Source of the DNA: Bacteroidaceae bacterium
Lineage (GTDB): Bacteria; Bacteroidota; Bacteroidia; Bacteroidales; Bacteroidaceae
Reading direction: 5' to 3'
Assembly: GCA_017555875.1 (NCBI GenBank)
Contig: JAFZFN010000014.1
Span: 1-64,000 of the forward strand
DNA length: 64,000 nucleotides
The position numbers and the translations under genes are program-made. Below the pieces are notes generated by a model. The model made no database searches. It saw nothing but the letters and a program-made list of their open reading frames with translations, and had not been told where the DNA came from. Positions 24,744 to 32,732 of this stretch are shown in pieces. Every line of letters begins with the position of its first letter. Position 1 is the stretch's first letter.

Positions 24744-25037
24744 ATGAAGAGATACTTTTTCGCACTAGTCATACTTTTCGTGAGTTTATCTGCTTGCACT
24801 TCACAAAAGTGGTTGGCCGTTGACACCAATGTCAATACAGAACAATTGCTGCAAAAGAAGTTCCCCAAGCTATACGCGGAAGCTAATGCTGGAGAGATTG
24901 TCATTGACAAGATAGAGCAACAGTTGGACAAAAATGGAGCGATGAAATATCGTGTCACATATTCACACACTGGAGATGATGACGAGTTCGACCTCCTCTG
25001 GCAAACGATATTTATGCCTATGTTGTTGGATGATTAA
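24744..25037 (+). CDS. small hypothetical lipoprotein
   Basis: A 97-residue protein with signal MKRYFFALVILFVSLSAC and lipid-anchor Cys18. The mature part has a helix (VNTEQLLQKKFPKLYAEANA) and an amphipathic strand pair (VIDKIEQQLDKNGAMKYRVTY). No family is recognised. It is 15 bp after the barrel gene and followed by a clear terminator, so the three genes form an operon. Confidence 0.7.
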   Translation: MKRYFFALVILFVSLSACTSQKWLAVDTNVNTEQLLQKKFPKLYAEANAGEIVIDKIEQQLDKNGAMKYRVTYSHTGDDDEFDLLWQTIFMPMLLDD

Positions 25038-25086
25038 AGATATGCCGTAGCAACAAAAATCTTTACAATCCGAAAACATCCTTCAT

Positions 25087-25117
25087 GACCGACACCCCCA
25101 CAACCAGGGTGTCGGTC
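25087..25117 (+). terminator. rho-independent terminator of the exported set
   Basis: GACCGACACCC (25087-25097) pairs perfectly with GGGTGTCGGTC (25107-25117), followed by TTTATA. Another copy of CATGACCGACACC occurs at 25150, without its partner. Confidence 0.85.
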
Positions 25118-25221
25118 TTTATACTCCAATACCACAACGCATTACATGCCATGACCGACACCTCAGCCAAAATTCCCCAAACACATCTTTTTATTGCTAT
25201 ATAGGGAAACTTTTATTTCAT

Positions 25222-26316
25222 CTACTTCTCCCCAATCTTAAACACTATCAGCTCACTATCTGAGCCGATGCGGAATGGCGGTCCCCAGAGGGAGAGTCCT
25301 TGCGACACGTAGACGTGGCTATGCGTCCAGCGACGGTAGCCGTGGCTCTGCTCGAAGAGATGGTCGGTGACCCACGTCAGTGGCCACACCTGTCCGCGGT
25401 GGGTGTGGCCGCAGAGGAGTAGGTCTACGCCCAAGCTATCGGCTTTGGCCACGCCGTAGGGCTGGTGATCGAGCACGATGATGGGGCGTGTATTGTCGGT
25501 ACGTGCCATCAAGGTATCCAAGCTGATGCGTGTGGGGTTGCTCTTGTCGTCGCGTCCGATGAGTTGGAAATCTCCAGGGAGTGTTACCATGGAGTCGCGC
25601 AGGAGGGTGATGGGAGTGCTCTTGAGGAACTGCTCCACCGCCTCGATGCCACTGATGTATTCGTGGTTGCCCGGTACCATGAAGATGCCGTGCGGAGCAG
25701 AGAGACGGGCCAGCTCGTCGGCCATGTGGTCTCGGTAGAGCGGGCCTACGCTGTTGTCGACGAGGTCACCGGCAATGACGATGACATCGGGACTTTGCAC
25801 ATTGATAAGGTCTACGTAGCGTGCCAGCGCCTTGCGTCCCGTACCTTCACCAAGGTGCACATCGCTCACTGCCACGATGGTGAGGGGCTTGGCAAGGGCA
25901 CATTCCTTATCGAACGACAGGGGTACCACATTGACCTTCGGGTGCTTGTAGCGATAATGGCCTACAACAAGCACTGCAAGGCAAAGCACAAGAGACACCC
26001 AAAAGCGATAGGGAATCTTTAGACCAACCCATGCAACCACATCGACAACGAGCAAGATAAGCACCATATATAATAGGAATACCAGCCATACGGAGCCTAC
26101 TTGGAATAGTCCGCGCGAGAGCACTGCAGGCAGTCCGCTACTGCGCAAGGCAATGGAGAGGAACACGCCACACGTGGCAATGGCCATACACACGCCTATC
26201 AGGAGCTTTGCTGCCATAGGCAATGCAGGCAAAGCCTGCACCATACGTGCAAGGATGTAGGCATTGGCTCCGAAGAGCACACCTAGGAAAAGCAGGATAA
26301 AGAGGTATATCATCAT
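25222..26316 (-). CDS. membrane-anchored metallophosphoesterase
   Basis: A 364-residue protein. Residues 1-130 hold about four transmembrane helices; the calcineurin-type phosphoesterase domain follows with all metal motifs: VSDVHLGEG (D-x-H), GDLVDN, PGNHEYI and LLCGHTHRGQVWP. Related YkuE/YaeI-like proteins hydrolyse phospholipid or lipid-A headgroup phosphates; the substrate here is unknown and the catalytic domain could face either side. Its start lies 2 bp after the stop of an XRE regulator gene, so it belongs to the DUF2975-XRE operon. Confidence 0.9.
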   Translation of the reverse strand: MMIYLFILLFLGVLFGANAYILARMVQALPALPMAAKLLIGVCMAIATCGVFLSIALRSSGLPAVLSRGLFQVGSVWLVFLLYMVLILLVVDVVAWVGLKIPYRFWVSLVLCLAVLVVGHYRYKHPKVNVVPLSFDKECALAKPLTIVAVSDVHLGEGTGRKALARYVDLINVQSPDVIVIAGDLVDNSVGPLYRDHMADELARLSAPHGIFMVPGNHEYISGIEAVEQFLKSTPITLLRDSMVTLPGDFQLIGRDDKSNPTRISLDTLMARTDNTRPIIVLDHQPYGVAKADSLGVDLLLCGHTHRGQVWPLTWVTDHLFEQSHGYRRWTHSHVYVSQGLSLWGPPFRIGSDSELIVFKIGEK

Positions 26317-26318
26317 AA

Positions 26319-26522
26319 TCAGTCACGATACTCAAGTATGTCGCCCGGCTGGCAGTCGAGCGCCTTGCAGATGGCGTCGAGCGTGGAGAAGCGGATGGCA
26401 CGGGCCTTGCCCGTCTTCAGTATAGAGAGGTTGGCTGCGGTGATGCCCACCTTCTCGGCCAGTTCGCCCGAGGTCATCTTGCGCTTGGCCAACATTACGT
26501 CTACGTTTACTATGATTGACAT
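26319..26522 (-). CDS. XRE-family regulator (YozG-like)
   Basis: A 67-residue helix-turn-helix protein: MTSGELAEKVGITAANLSIL is the HTH, followed by the conserved RFSTLDAICKALDCQPGDIL. This short Cro/C1-type regulator is typically encoded after a DUF2975 membrane protein, exactly as here (42 bp). It probably binds the palindromes in the operon promoter and represses it. Confidence 0.93.
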   Translation of the reverse strand: MSIIVNVDVMLAKRKMTSGELAEKVGITAANLSILKTGKARAIRFSTLDAICKALDCQPGDILEYRD

Positions 26523-26563
26523 TGTATGCTTATTTATAAGGTTCTACATAGTGGGGTAACGAA

Positions 26564-27034
26564 TCACACGGTCAAGCGGTTCTCTTCACTCAAACGGACA
26601 CCTGCTGAATAGATTATCGCAACACCGATGAGCAGAAGGGGAGTAAAGAATGTGTTGGGATAGACCATAAAGAGTGGAGCACCATAAATTATGGGGAAAT
26701 TATTGGCGCATAGACCTGAAAGAAAATATACAGGTGCTGACCACCATATAAAATTAGCGTTACGCTTTGAGAAAAACTCGCCGCATTTGATTAGCTTGAT
26801 GGAGTTGAGCATAAACACCATGGTGAGTATGTTTACTATAAGGCCAAAGATAACATACCCTGCGAGAATAAGTACTTTCCAAGCATACCACTCTTCATCC
26901 CATTTGCCCAAAGGATTACTCCAAATGCCCACCGCATTCTCTGCTTTCGCCAATAATAACAATATGTTCAACACTCCGAAAAAGATCACAAAACCGGTAA
27001 CTACCGACAAACGTTTTGAAAGATTTGTTTTCAT
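26564..27034 (-). CDS. DUF2975 membrane protein
   Basis: A 156-residue protein with four hydrophobic segments (VVTGFVIFFGVLNILLLL, WKVLILAGYVIFGLIVNIL, FIWWSAPVYFLSGLCANNF, TPLLLIGVAIIYSAGVRL). Between helices 2 and 3 the motif LNSIKLIKCGEFFSKRNANF is typical of DUF2975. The family is always four-helix and coupled to a small XRE regulator; it may relay a membrane signal to it. First gene of the operon DUF2975-XRE-phosphoesterase. Confidence 0.88.
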   Translation of the reverse strand: MKTNLSKRLSVVTGFVIFFGVLNILLLLAKAENAVGIWSNPLGKWDEEWYAWKVLILAGYVIFGLIVNILTMVFMLNSIKLIKCGEFFSKRNANFIWWSAPVYFLSGLCANNFPIIYGAPLFMVYPNTFFTPLLLIGVAIIYSAGVRLSEENRLTV

Positions 27035-27050
27035 AATACAATAAGTTTTT

Positions 27051-27095
27051 ATCGTTTAACGATGCAAAAGTAATACAGTTTTATCGAAAAACAAT
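27051..27095 (-). promoter_or_regulatory. promoter with two operator-like sites for the DUF2975-XRE operon
   Basis: Reverse-strand -7 box TACTTTTG (27065-27072) with ATTG (27092-27095) 19 bp upstream. A perfect 13-nt palindrome ATCGTTTAACGAT (27051-27063) covers the expected start site, and the related ATCGAAAAACAAT (27083-27095) overlaps the -33 box. Two similar sites on both sides of the -7 box fit repression by the operon's XRE protein. Confidence 0.6.
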
Positions 27096-27147
27096 AAACA
27101 AAGAAAACTTTTAATATTGTTTAACAAACGAAATACTTCACCGTTCC

Positions 27148-27179
27148 TTTGGAGGGAGAGGGTTTGTGATGTACTTTTG
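27148..27179 (+). promoter_or_regulatory. canonical promoter of the alpha/beta hydrolase gene
   Basis: TTTG (27148-27151), 20 bp, TACTTTTG (27172-27179), 25 bp before the ATG. Confidence 0.75.
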
Positions 27180-27204
27180 TAAGGAATAATATATAGACTA
27201 CGCC

Positions 27205-27957
27205 ATGCTCTTCACCACCTTCGGCAACCCCACGCATAAGACGTTGATGCTCATCCACGGATTGGGCGTGTCATACCAAGTATTCGCTCCGCTAATTGAG
27301 CACTTACAGGATCGCTACCACATTATCGCCGTGCAGGTCGACGGATTCCTTCTCGATGCCGAAGGCAAGGCCATCCCCTCCGTGTTCACGAGCATCGATG
27401 ACCAGGTGGACCAGCTCGTACGACATATCCGTTCGGCATACGACGGCCATTTGGATGCTGCCTACGGCCTTTCGATGGGTGGGTGCATCGTGGCCAAACT
27501 ACAGGAGCGTGCCGACGTCACCATCGACCACGTCATCCTCGATGCTGCTCCCTTGCTGCCCCTGCCACGCTGGAGTATCGACCCCTTGCGCTACTATCAG
27601 AGCTTCAATGTGTGGTGCAGCTATCACATGAGCGGCCTCTTCAAATGGCTCTTCCGCTCACACTACTTCGACACCCTGCTTGCTGAGCTCGCCAAGGTCT
27701 ATCCCTCGGGCTATGGGCGTGCCGTGCGCGATGCCTACAAGTCCGTCTACACCTCGCGCCTCGAGTGTGTGCGCAGCACCGATGTGCACTACTGGTATGG
27801 TCAGCACGAAGCCTTTGTGGCCAAGTACATGTTTCGCCACCTCGAGTCGCTCGCTCCCCATTGTCACATCATCCGCTTTCCTCGCATGCAGCATGGGCAA
27901 CTCGTGATAGACCATCCCGACAGAGTGGCTCAGATGCTCGCAGACGTGGTGAGGTAG
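27205..27957 (+). CDS. alpha/beta hydrolase
   Basis: A 250-residue soluble alpha/beta-hydrolase fold protein. LMLIHGLGVSYQVFAPLIEHL gives the oxyanion HG; the nucleophile elbow is YGLSMGGCIVAKL (G-x-S-x-G, Ser in SMGG); a late HGQLVIDHPDRV supplies the catalytic His. It lacks a signal peptide and should be cytosolic. Substrate unknown; distant relatives include esterases and BioH-like enzymes. Single gene with its own promoter; pncB follows. Confidence 0.9.
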   Translation: MLFTTFGNPTHKTLMLIHGLGVSYQVFAPLIEHLQDRYHIIAVQVDGFLLDAEGKAIPSVFTSIDDQVDQLVRHIRSAYDGHLDAAYGLSMGGCIVAKLQERADVTIDHVILDAAPLLPLPRWSIDPLRYYQSFNVWCSYHMSGLFKWLFRSHYFDTLLAELAKVYPSGYGRAVRDAYKSVYTSRLECVRSTDVHYWYGQHEAFVAKYMFRHLESLAPHCHIIRFPRMQHGQLVIDHPDRVAQMLADVVR

Positions 27958-28033
27958 GGGGTGTGTGAAGACAGGCATGGTGGGCAAAGAAAAAAAACTC
28001 CGTGCTTTCGTTCCTTCTCTCACATATTCTTAT

Positions 28034-28041
28034 TACTTTTG
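28034..28041 (+). promoter_or_regulatory. -7 element of pncB
   Basis: TACTTTTG, 36 bp before the ATG at 28078. It supports that start over in-frame codons back to 27961. Confidence 0.55.
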
Positions 28042-28077
28042 CTCCTTGAAAACCATTTTGCGAAACACATATCCGCC

Positions 28078-29292
28078 ATGAAGCAAATCATCAACCACTT
28101 TACCGACAACGACCTCTACACCTTCACCTGCATGTACTACATCTTGCAGAAATACCCCCGTGCAGAGACCGAGTACCGCTTCTTCGACCGCAACTACACC
28201 CGCTACCCCAAGGGCTTCGATGCCCTGCTGCGCGAGCAGCTCGAGCACTTGGCCGAGGTCACCATCACCGACGAGGAACGCGAGTATATGACCCGCTCGT
28301 TCCCCTTCCTGCCGTATTGGTTTATCAATGTCTTCCTGCGCGGCTTCCGCTTCAACCCCGCAGAGCTCACCATCACGCAGGACGAGGAGGGACATCTCGA
28401 CATCAGTGTCAAGGGCAAGTGGTGGAGCACCATCATCTGGGAGATGCCTATCCTGGCCACCATATCGGAACTTATGCACATCCTCAACGGCGATGACAAG
28501 AAGTACGATGCCGAGGCCGAGTATGCCAAGAGCCTCGACAAAGGCCGTCAGATATGGCGTGGCGGACTCACCTTAGGCGATATGGGCACCCGTCGCCGCT
28601 TCTCCTTTGCTCATCAAGAGCGCGTCATCGATGCCCTGATGCAATCGTACCGCGAGGTGAAGGACGAGACCGATGGACAGTGCGGCCGATTCACCGGCAC
28701 ATCGAACGTCTACTTTGCCATGAAGAAGGGCATCCCCTGCCTGGGCACCATGAGCCACCAGTGCATCTCGTTCGAGGAGATCGTGAGCGGCGTCATCGAG
28801 TGTAACTACAACGTGATGAACAAGTGGAGCGAGGTCTACGACGGCAACGTGGGTATCTTCCTCTACGACTGCTTCGGCGACCGCGTCTTCTTCAACAACC
28901 TCTCCAAGCGCATGGCCATGACCTTCTCGGGACTGCGCATCGACAGTGGCCGTGAGGAGGAACAGGTAGACCTCATCGTGGCCAAGTACAAGCAGCTGGG
29001 CATAGACCCCATGACCAAGCAGGCCGTCTTCAGCAACGGACTCGACATAGCGCGCGCCATCGAGATACACCGCTACTGCGAGGGTAAGATCGTGGACAGC
29101 TATGGTGTGGGCACCTTCCTCACCTGCGACGTCACAGGCTGCTCACCCATGAACATCGTCCTCAAGCTCGTACAGGGACGCATCACCGAGTCGCGCGAAT
29201 GGCACCCCTGTGTGAAACTCTCGTGTGACAAAGGCAAGACGCTGGGCGACAAGCAGAAGTGTGAGTACCTCGTGTCGGTGCTCAACAGGTAG
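28078..29292 (+). CDS. pncB: nicotinate phosphoribosyltransferase
   Basis: Start at 28078 (MKQIINHFTDNDLYTFTCMY, 404 residues). The N-terminal TDNDLYTFTCMYYILQKYP is the NAPRTase hallmark; FRGFRF, EEIVSGVIECNYNVM and IFLYDCFGDRVFF flank the barrel, and SGLRIDSGREEEQ with FSNGLDIARAIEI bind the phosphoribosyl group. It makes nicotinate mononucleotide from nicotinate and PRPP, the entry of the Preiss-Handler NAD pathway. It ends at a strong hairpin. The NAD theme (PnuC, PncB, Sir2, ADP-ribose NUDIX) recurs in the window but the genes are not clustered. Confidence 0.95.
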   Translation: MKQIINHFTDNDLYTFTCMYYILQKYPRAETEYRFFDRNYTRYPKGFDALLREQLEHLAEVTITDEEREYMTRSFPFLPYWFINVFLRGFRFNPAELTITQDEEGHLDISVKGKWWSTIIWEMPILATISELMHILNGDDKKYDAEAEYAKSLDKGRQIWRGGLTLGDMGTRRRFSFAHQERVIDALMQSYREVKDETDGQCGRFTGTSNVYFAMKKGIPCLGTMSHQCISFEEIVSGVIECNYNVMNKWSEVYDGNVGIFLYDCFGDRVFFNNLSKRMAMTFSGLRIDSGREEEQVDLIVAKYKQLGIDPMTKQAVFSNGLDIARAIEIHRYCEGKIVDSYGVGTFLTCDVTGCSPMNIVLKLVQGRITESREWHPCVKLSCDKGKTLGDKQKCEYLVSVLNR

Positions 29293-29327
29293 CGCACACG
29301 TTCTTTCTCAGTCTTATCATATGCAAC

Positions 29328-29357
29328 ACACGCCGCAGAGCAATGCTTTGCGGCGTG
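29328..29357. terminator. bidirectional terminator between pncB and the methyltransferase
   Basis: ACACGCCGCA pairs with TGCGGCGTGT (stem 10-13 bp, loop around CAATG), between converging genes. Confidence 0.75.
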
Positions 29358-29383
29358 TATGCTTATATATACATGGTGTACGT

Positions 29384-30049
29384 TTACCACACAAAGGGTA
29401 TCATGCGATAGCGTACGCGATGGATGTAGTCGGCATAGCCAGCGAGGCCTTGGCAGAGCACCTGCTCCTCATTCTTGATGCGAGCAGCCAAGAGAAGCAG
29501 ACAGGGCGACATCACCAGCAGTGCCCACCACGAACCGAGCACGAGAGGAATGGAGAGATAGAGCAGGCTTACGGCCGAGTACATCGGGTGACGCACGATG
29601 GAGTAGAGGCCCGTGTCGATGACGCGCTGACCCTCCTGCACCTCGACCACACGCGACAGATACACATTCTCGCGCAACACCTCGGCATAGAGCGCATAGC
29701 CCACGAGGAGCACCACAGAGGCGATAGCCACGATGAGGCTCGATACATTGCTCCAGTCGAAGCGATAGTCAAGGCCAGCCACGATAAAGGATGCCACGAG
29801 CAACAATCCCGATAGTGCCACCACGCCCTTCTGCTCCTTCTCGCGCTCCTTCATCTCCAGGCGCTTGCGCAGCAGTTCGGGATTCTTGATCATGAGCACG
29901 ATACCCATGACAAGGATGGGCACGAAGAGCAGGGCCATGAAGAGCCATGCACCAGGGTAGTGCAGCGTGCCTGCAGGGACAAAGAGCATAGCGCCCGTGA
30001 TGAGCAATCCACTCAGGAAGGCGGCGAAGGTCTTCAGCAATAGTTTCAT
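29384..30049 (-). CDS. isoprenylcysteine carboxyl methyltransferase family membrane protein
   Basis: A 221-residue protein with five helices. The C-terminal half is of the ICMT/PEMT type: VIDTGLYSIVRHPMYSAVSL (the RHP-x-Y motif that binds SAM), then the NEEQVLCQGLAGYADYIHRV segment (EE-x-L...Y). These proteins methylate small lipophilic substrates with SAM; the substrate is unknown in Bacteroidota. Followed 19 bp upstream by the SpoU-type gene on the same strand, hence likely co-transcribed. Confidence 0.85.
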   Translation of the reverse strand: MKLLLKTFAAFLSGLLITGAMLFVPAGTLHYPGAWLFMALLFVPILVMGIVLMIKNPELLRKRLEMKEREKEQKGVVALSGLLLVASFIVAGLDYRFDWSNVSSLIVAIASVVLLVGYALYAEVLRENVYLSRVVEVQEGQRVIDTGLYSIVRHPMYSAVSLLYLSIPLVLGSWWALLVMSPCLLLLAARIKNEEQVLCQGLAGYADYIHRVRYRMIPFVW

Positions 30050-30067
30050 AGATATAGCATCATTGTG

Positions 30068-30601
30068 TTACTCTATCAACAGCTGTCGGGCAAACTCCCA
30101 GATGACGATGCCTGCCGTGACAGACACGTTGAGTGAGTGCTTGGTGCCATACTGAGGCAGCTCGATGCAGCCATCGCTCATGTCGACGACCTCTTGCTGC
30201 ACCCCCTTCACCTCATTGCCAAAGATGACGGCATACCTCTTCTCCTTCTCCAATCGGAGGTCTTGCAGGGCGGTGCTTCCCTCGACCTGCTCGATGGAGA
30301 GCACGGTGTAGCCCTCGCGGTGCAGTTGCTCCACCGCTTCGCGCGTATCCTTGAAGTATTGCCATGCCACGGAGTCTTCGGCCCCGAGGGCTGTCTTGTG
30401 TATCTCGGCCGATGGTGGGGTGGCAGTGACTCCACAGAGGTAGATGCTCTCGACGCGATAGGCATCGGAGGTGCGAAATACCGAGCCTACATTGTGGAGG
30501 CTACGCACATTGTCGAGCACCACGACGAGGGGCACCTTGTGGACCTCGCGGTAGTCGGCCACGTTCATACGATTGAGTTGGAGGATATTGAGCTTCTTCA
30601 T
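30068..30601 (-). CDS. TrmH/SpoU family RNA 2'-O-methyltransferase
   Basis: A 177-residue SPOUT protein. Motif 1 is VLDNVRSLHNVGSVFRTSDA, motif 2 YAVIFGNEVKGVQQEVVDM, and motif 3 IELPQYGTKHSLNVSVTAGI; the deep-knot SAM site is formed by motifs 2 and 3 and the conserved Arg of motif 1 is catalytic. It lacks an N-terminal substrate-binding domain, like TrmL or TrmH-short forms, so tRNA is the more likely target than rRNA. It precedes the ICMT-type gene. Confidence 0.93.
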   Translation of the reverse strand: MKKLNILQLNRMNVADYREVHKVPLVVVLDNVRSLHNVGSVFRTSDAYRVESIYLCGVTATPPSAEIHKTALGAEDSVAWQYFKDTREAVEQLHREGYTVLSIEQVEGSTALQDLRLEKEKRYAVIFGNEVKGVQQEVVDMSDGCIELPQYGTKHSLNVSVTAGIVIWEFARQLLIE

Positions 30602-30658
30602 TTATGATTTGTGATTTATGATTAATTTCAACCTGGTTGAATTTTCAATTTTCAATTT
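30602..30658. repeat. AT-rich short-repeat spacer
   Basis: Runs such as tttatgatt / gtgatttatgatt and tcaattttcaatttct between two same-strand genes. No signal is evident beyond low complexity. Confidence 0.45.
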
Positions 30659-31843
30659 CTATGATTTACCTGCGGACTCTGAGTTGCCTCCGCTAGAGTG
30701 AGCCCACTTTCTGCGCAAAGGCTCGTCGTAGAGTTTGAGGCAGAGGATGGCTAGGAGGATGCTGGAGACAACGACTAGCGTAGCCACGCCGAGGCAATGG
30801 CTCAGGGAATAGATTTGCTTATCGATGAGCCAAGCGTAGAAGATGTACATGATGGGGTAGTGCACGATGTAGAGCGGGTAAGAGAGGTCGCCCAGAGCTT
30901 GGCAGATGCGATGGGTGGCCTTGCCACCCTCAATAGTGCTGCCACAGGCGCCGAGCCACACGAGCAAGGGGAAGATGAAGGCTACACACACATATTCGTA
31001 GAGGCAATTGAGGTTGACAACTCCCCCCGCAGACTCGATGTAGGGGACGGAGAAGAGAACGATGAGCACGACGCTGCATATCCAGAACGCACCCTTCACC
31101 TTCATGGGCTTGAAGGTGCGCGAGATAAGCATACCCAAGGTGAAGGGGAAGAGCATGCGCAGCAGTCCGCCCCAGAAGTTGACCTCATCAATGGTCCAGC
31201 CCACACCCAGCATGCCATATCCAGAAATGTCGCCCACGAAGAACCATGCATGCAGCACACCCAGCACAAGGGTGAGCGCGGCCAGCCTCTTGGTGGAGAG
31301 GCGACGGATGAAGAGAGCGTAGAGGATGTTGCCTACATACTCGAAGAAGAGCGACCAGGCAGGACCGTTGAGGGGAAACATCTCGCCATTGCCACGCACC
31401 TCGTAGGGGAGGCCAGGCACAGCAGGTATCATAAATATGGTGAGTAGCAAAGCCATCATGACCCAACCCGTAGGAGCCATGGTGCCATCCCACCGCTCGA
31501 AGCCCACAAAGGCAAAGGCCGCAAAGCCCATCACAGCGCCCATGACAAGCATGGGGTGGAGGCGTATGAGGCGGCGCTTGAAGAACTGTCCCATGCTCAT
31601 CTGTCCCCAACGATTGTCGTAGGCATAGCTGATGACGAAGCCCGAGAGGATGAAGAAGAAGTCCACGGCGATGTGGGCATGATTGAGCGTAGTGATGATG
31701 CCACTGCCCACGCCATTGGTGGCCTCGGCAAAGGCAAAGCCCTCGAAGACGTGATAGAAAAGCACGAGGATGGCAGCCACGCCACGCAGTCCGTCGAGTA
31801 AGTCGTAGTGAGGTTTGGCCGATATAGTCATGTCGTGTCGCAT
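30659..31843 (-). CDS. acyltransferase 3 family membrane protein
   Basis: A 394-residue protein with ten to eleven helices, the Acyltransf_3 layout. The N-terminal YDLLDGLRGVAAILVLFYHVFEG carries the catalytic His region, and HIAVDFFFILSGFVISYAYD is the family motif. A start at 31831 (MTISAKPHYDLLDG) is equally possible. The enzyme transfers acyl groups (often acetyl) to sugars of surface polysaccharide, LPS or peptidoglycan; nothing here fixes the substrate. Its promoter carries the recurring spacer repeat. Confidence 0.92.
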   Translation of the reverse strand: MRHDMTISAKPHYDLLDGLRGVAAILVLFYHVFEGFAFAEATNGVGSGIITTLNHAHIAVDFFFILSGFVISYAYDNRWGQMSMGQFFKRRLIRLHPMLVMGAVMGFAAFAFVGFERWDGTMAPTGWVMMALLLTIFMIPAVPGLPYEVRGNGEMFPLNGPAWSLFFEYVGNILYALFIRRLSTKRLAALTLVLGVLHAWFFVGDISGYGMLGVGWTIDEVNFWGGLLRMLFPFTLGMLISRTFKPMKVKGAFWICSVVLIVLFSVPYIESAGGVVNLNCLYEYVCVAFIFPLLVWLGACGSTIEGGKATHRICQALGDLSYPLYIVHYPIMYIFYAWLIDKQIYSLSHCLGVATLVVVSSILLAILCLKLYDEPLRRKWAHSSGGNSESAGKS

Positions 31844-31876
31844 GGTAGTGTATGTCGCTGATTACGTATTGGTATG

Positions 31877-31884
31877 CAAAGATA
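31877..31884 (-). promoter_or_regulatory. -7 element of the acyltransferase gene
   Basis: Reverse-strand TATCTTTG, 33 bp before the ATG at 31843, preceded by the TTTCGCTCACTTTTCGC spacer that is also found in other promoters. Confidence 0.55.
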
Positions 31885-31890
31885 GCGAAA

Positions 31891-32016
31891 AGTGAGCGAA
31901 ATAATATCAAGCTTGCTTGAATATTTCACAGCGAGCAAAGCTATCTTAATGATTCGTCATAAAGATAGTTAAAGCGAGCGAAATAATATCAAGTTTACTT
32001 GAATATTTCACAGCAA
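31891..32016. repeat. two tandem copies of a dispersed ~50-bp repeat (copies B and C)
   Basis: Copy B (31891-31940) and copy C (31971-32016) share gagcgaaataatatcaag..tgcttgaatatttcacagc with few mismatches. Copy A at 16405-16455 matches the same blocks. Copies begin at a promoter spacer and extend away from the gene. Arms around copy B (aaagatag 5' and ctatctt 3') could pair. Confidence 0.75.
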
Positions 32017-32052
32017 AAAAAGAAAGACACTGACAGATGATCTGCCAGTGTC
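32013..32052 (-). terminator. rho-independent terminator of the PepSY-like gene
   Basis: GACACTGACAGAT (32026-32038) pairs with ATCTGCCAGTGTC (32040-32052), one mismatch, and the reverse transcript runs on into TTTCTTTTTTT (32013-32025). Confidence 0.85.
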
Positions 32053-32075
32053 GGTATGGGAAGAGTGTACGAGGA

Positions 32076-32510
32076 TCAGTCGATGTCGACAAGCTGCATG
32101 TGCTTGTTGAAGGTGAGCTCCACACGATTGGTAAGCTTGACATCTGTCTCGCGGTGGTCGCGCTCAATCTTGGTAACCTGTGCATCGGGATATTGCGCAC
32201 GGATGACCTTGCTGATAGCTTCGGGCACGATGCCAAAGGGTAGGGGATGAGTGAGGCAGTCCACCTCGGTCCAGTTGCCCTTGCGGTCAAACTCTACCTT
32301 GCATCCATCGGTGAAGATGACATCGTAGGAGAGCTCCATCACGTCAATCTCCTTGCGAGCCAGTGAGATCTTGGCTTCGGGGAAGTAGGTAGCGAGGAAG
32401 GTCTGTGCCTTCTCGGGGAGCTGAGTCTGGCTGATGGGTTGGTAGTTGTCGGCACAAGCATTGGTCACTAAGGTAAATACACACGCGATGGCTAGAATAA
32501 TCTTTTTCAT
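32076..32510 (-). CDS. PepSY-like (DUF2874) periplasmic protein
   Basis: A 144-residue exported protein: signal peptide MKKIILAIACVFTLVTNACA, then two similar PepSY-like halves, LPEKAQTFLATYFPEAKISLARKEID and VPEAISKVIRAQYPDAQVTKIERDHR, each a helix plus strands ending in a V.F / VELTF strand (VEFDRKGNWTEVDC, VELTFNKHMQLVDID). This Bacteroidota family has a beta-lactamase-inhibitor-like fold and unknown function; it is often encoded next to two-component systems, as here beside a histidine kinase. It has its own promoter box and strong terminator. Confidence 0.88.
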   Translation of the reverse strand: MKKIILAIACVFTLVTNACADNYQPISQTQLPEKAQTFLATYFPEAKISLARKEIDVMELSYDVIFTDGCKVEFDRKGNWTEVDCLTHPLPFGIVPEAISKVIRAQYPDAQVTKIERDHRETDVKLTNRVELTFNKHMQLVDID

Positions 32511-32561
32511 AATAGTACGGTTTTTTAGTTGTTTACATTTAGTTTCTCATTATTTACACGA

Positions 32562-32569
32562 CAAAGGTA
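32562..32569 (-). promoter_or_regulatory. -7 element of the PepSY-like gene
   Basis: Reverse-strand TACCTTTG, 52 bp before the ATG at 32510. Confidence 0.5.
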
Positions 32570-32596
32570 GAGCCCTATTCTGAAAAGATTCTGAAA

Positions 32597-32706
32597 TTTC
32601 GTGCAAGGCGAGCGAAAAAGTGAATTTTTTTTTCAATTTTTCCGAGCCGCAGCCGAAATTCATGGCAAAAAACCATAAATTTTCGTGCAAAGCGAGCGAA
32701 AAAGTG
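32597..32706. repeat. 26-bp direct repeat, two copies 84 bp apart
   Basis: Copies at 32597-32622 and 32681-32706 differ at one base (TTTCGTGCAARGCGAGCG core, then aaaaagtg). The reverse complement contains TTTTTCGCTCGC, the same core as the recurring promoter spacer. They lie between the PepSY-like gene and the histidine kinase. Confidence 0.8.
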
Positions 32707-32732
32707 TTTTTTTTCATTTTTCCTCTTCTCTA

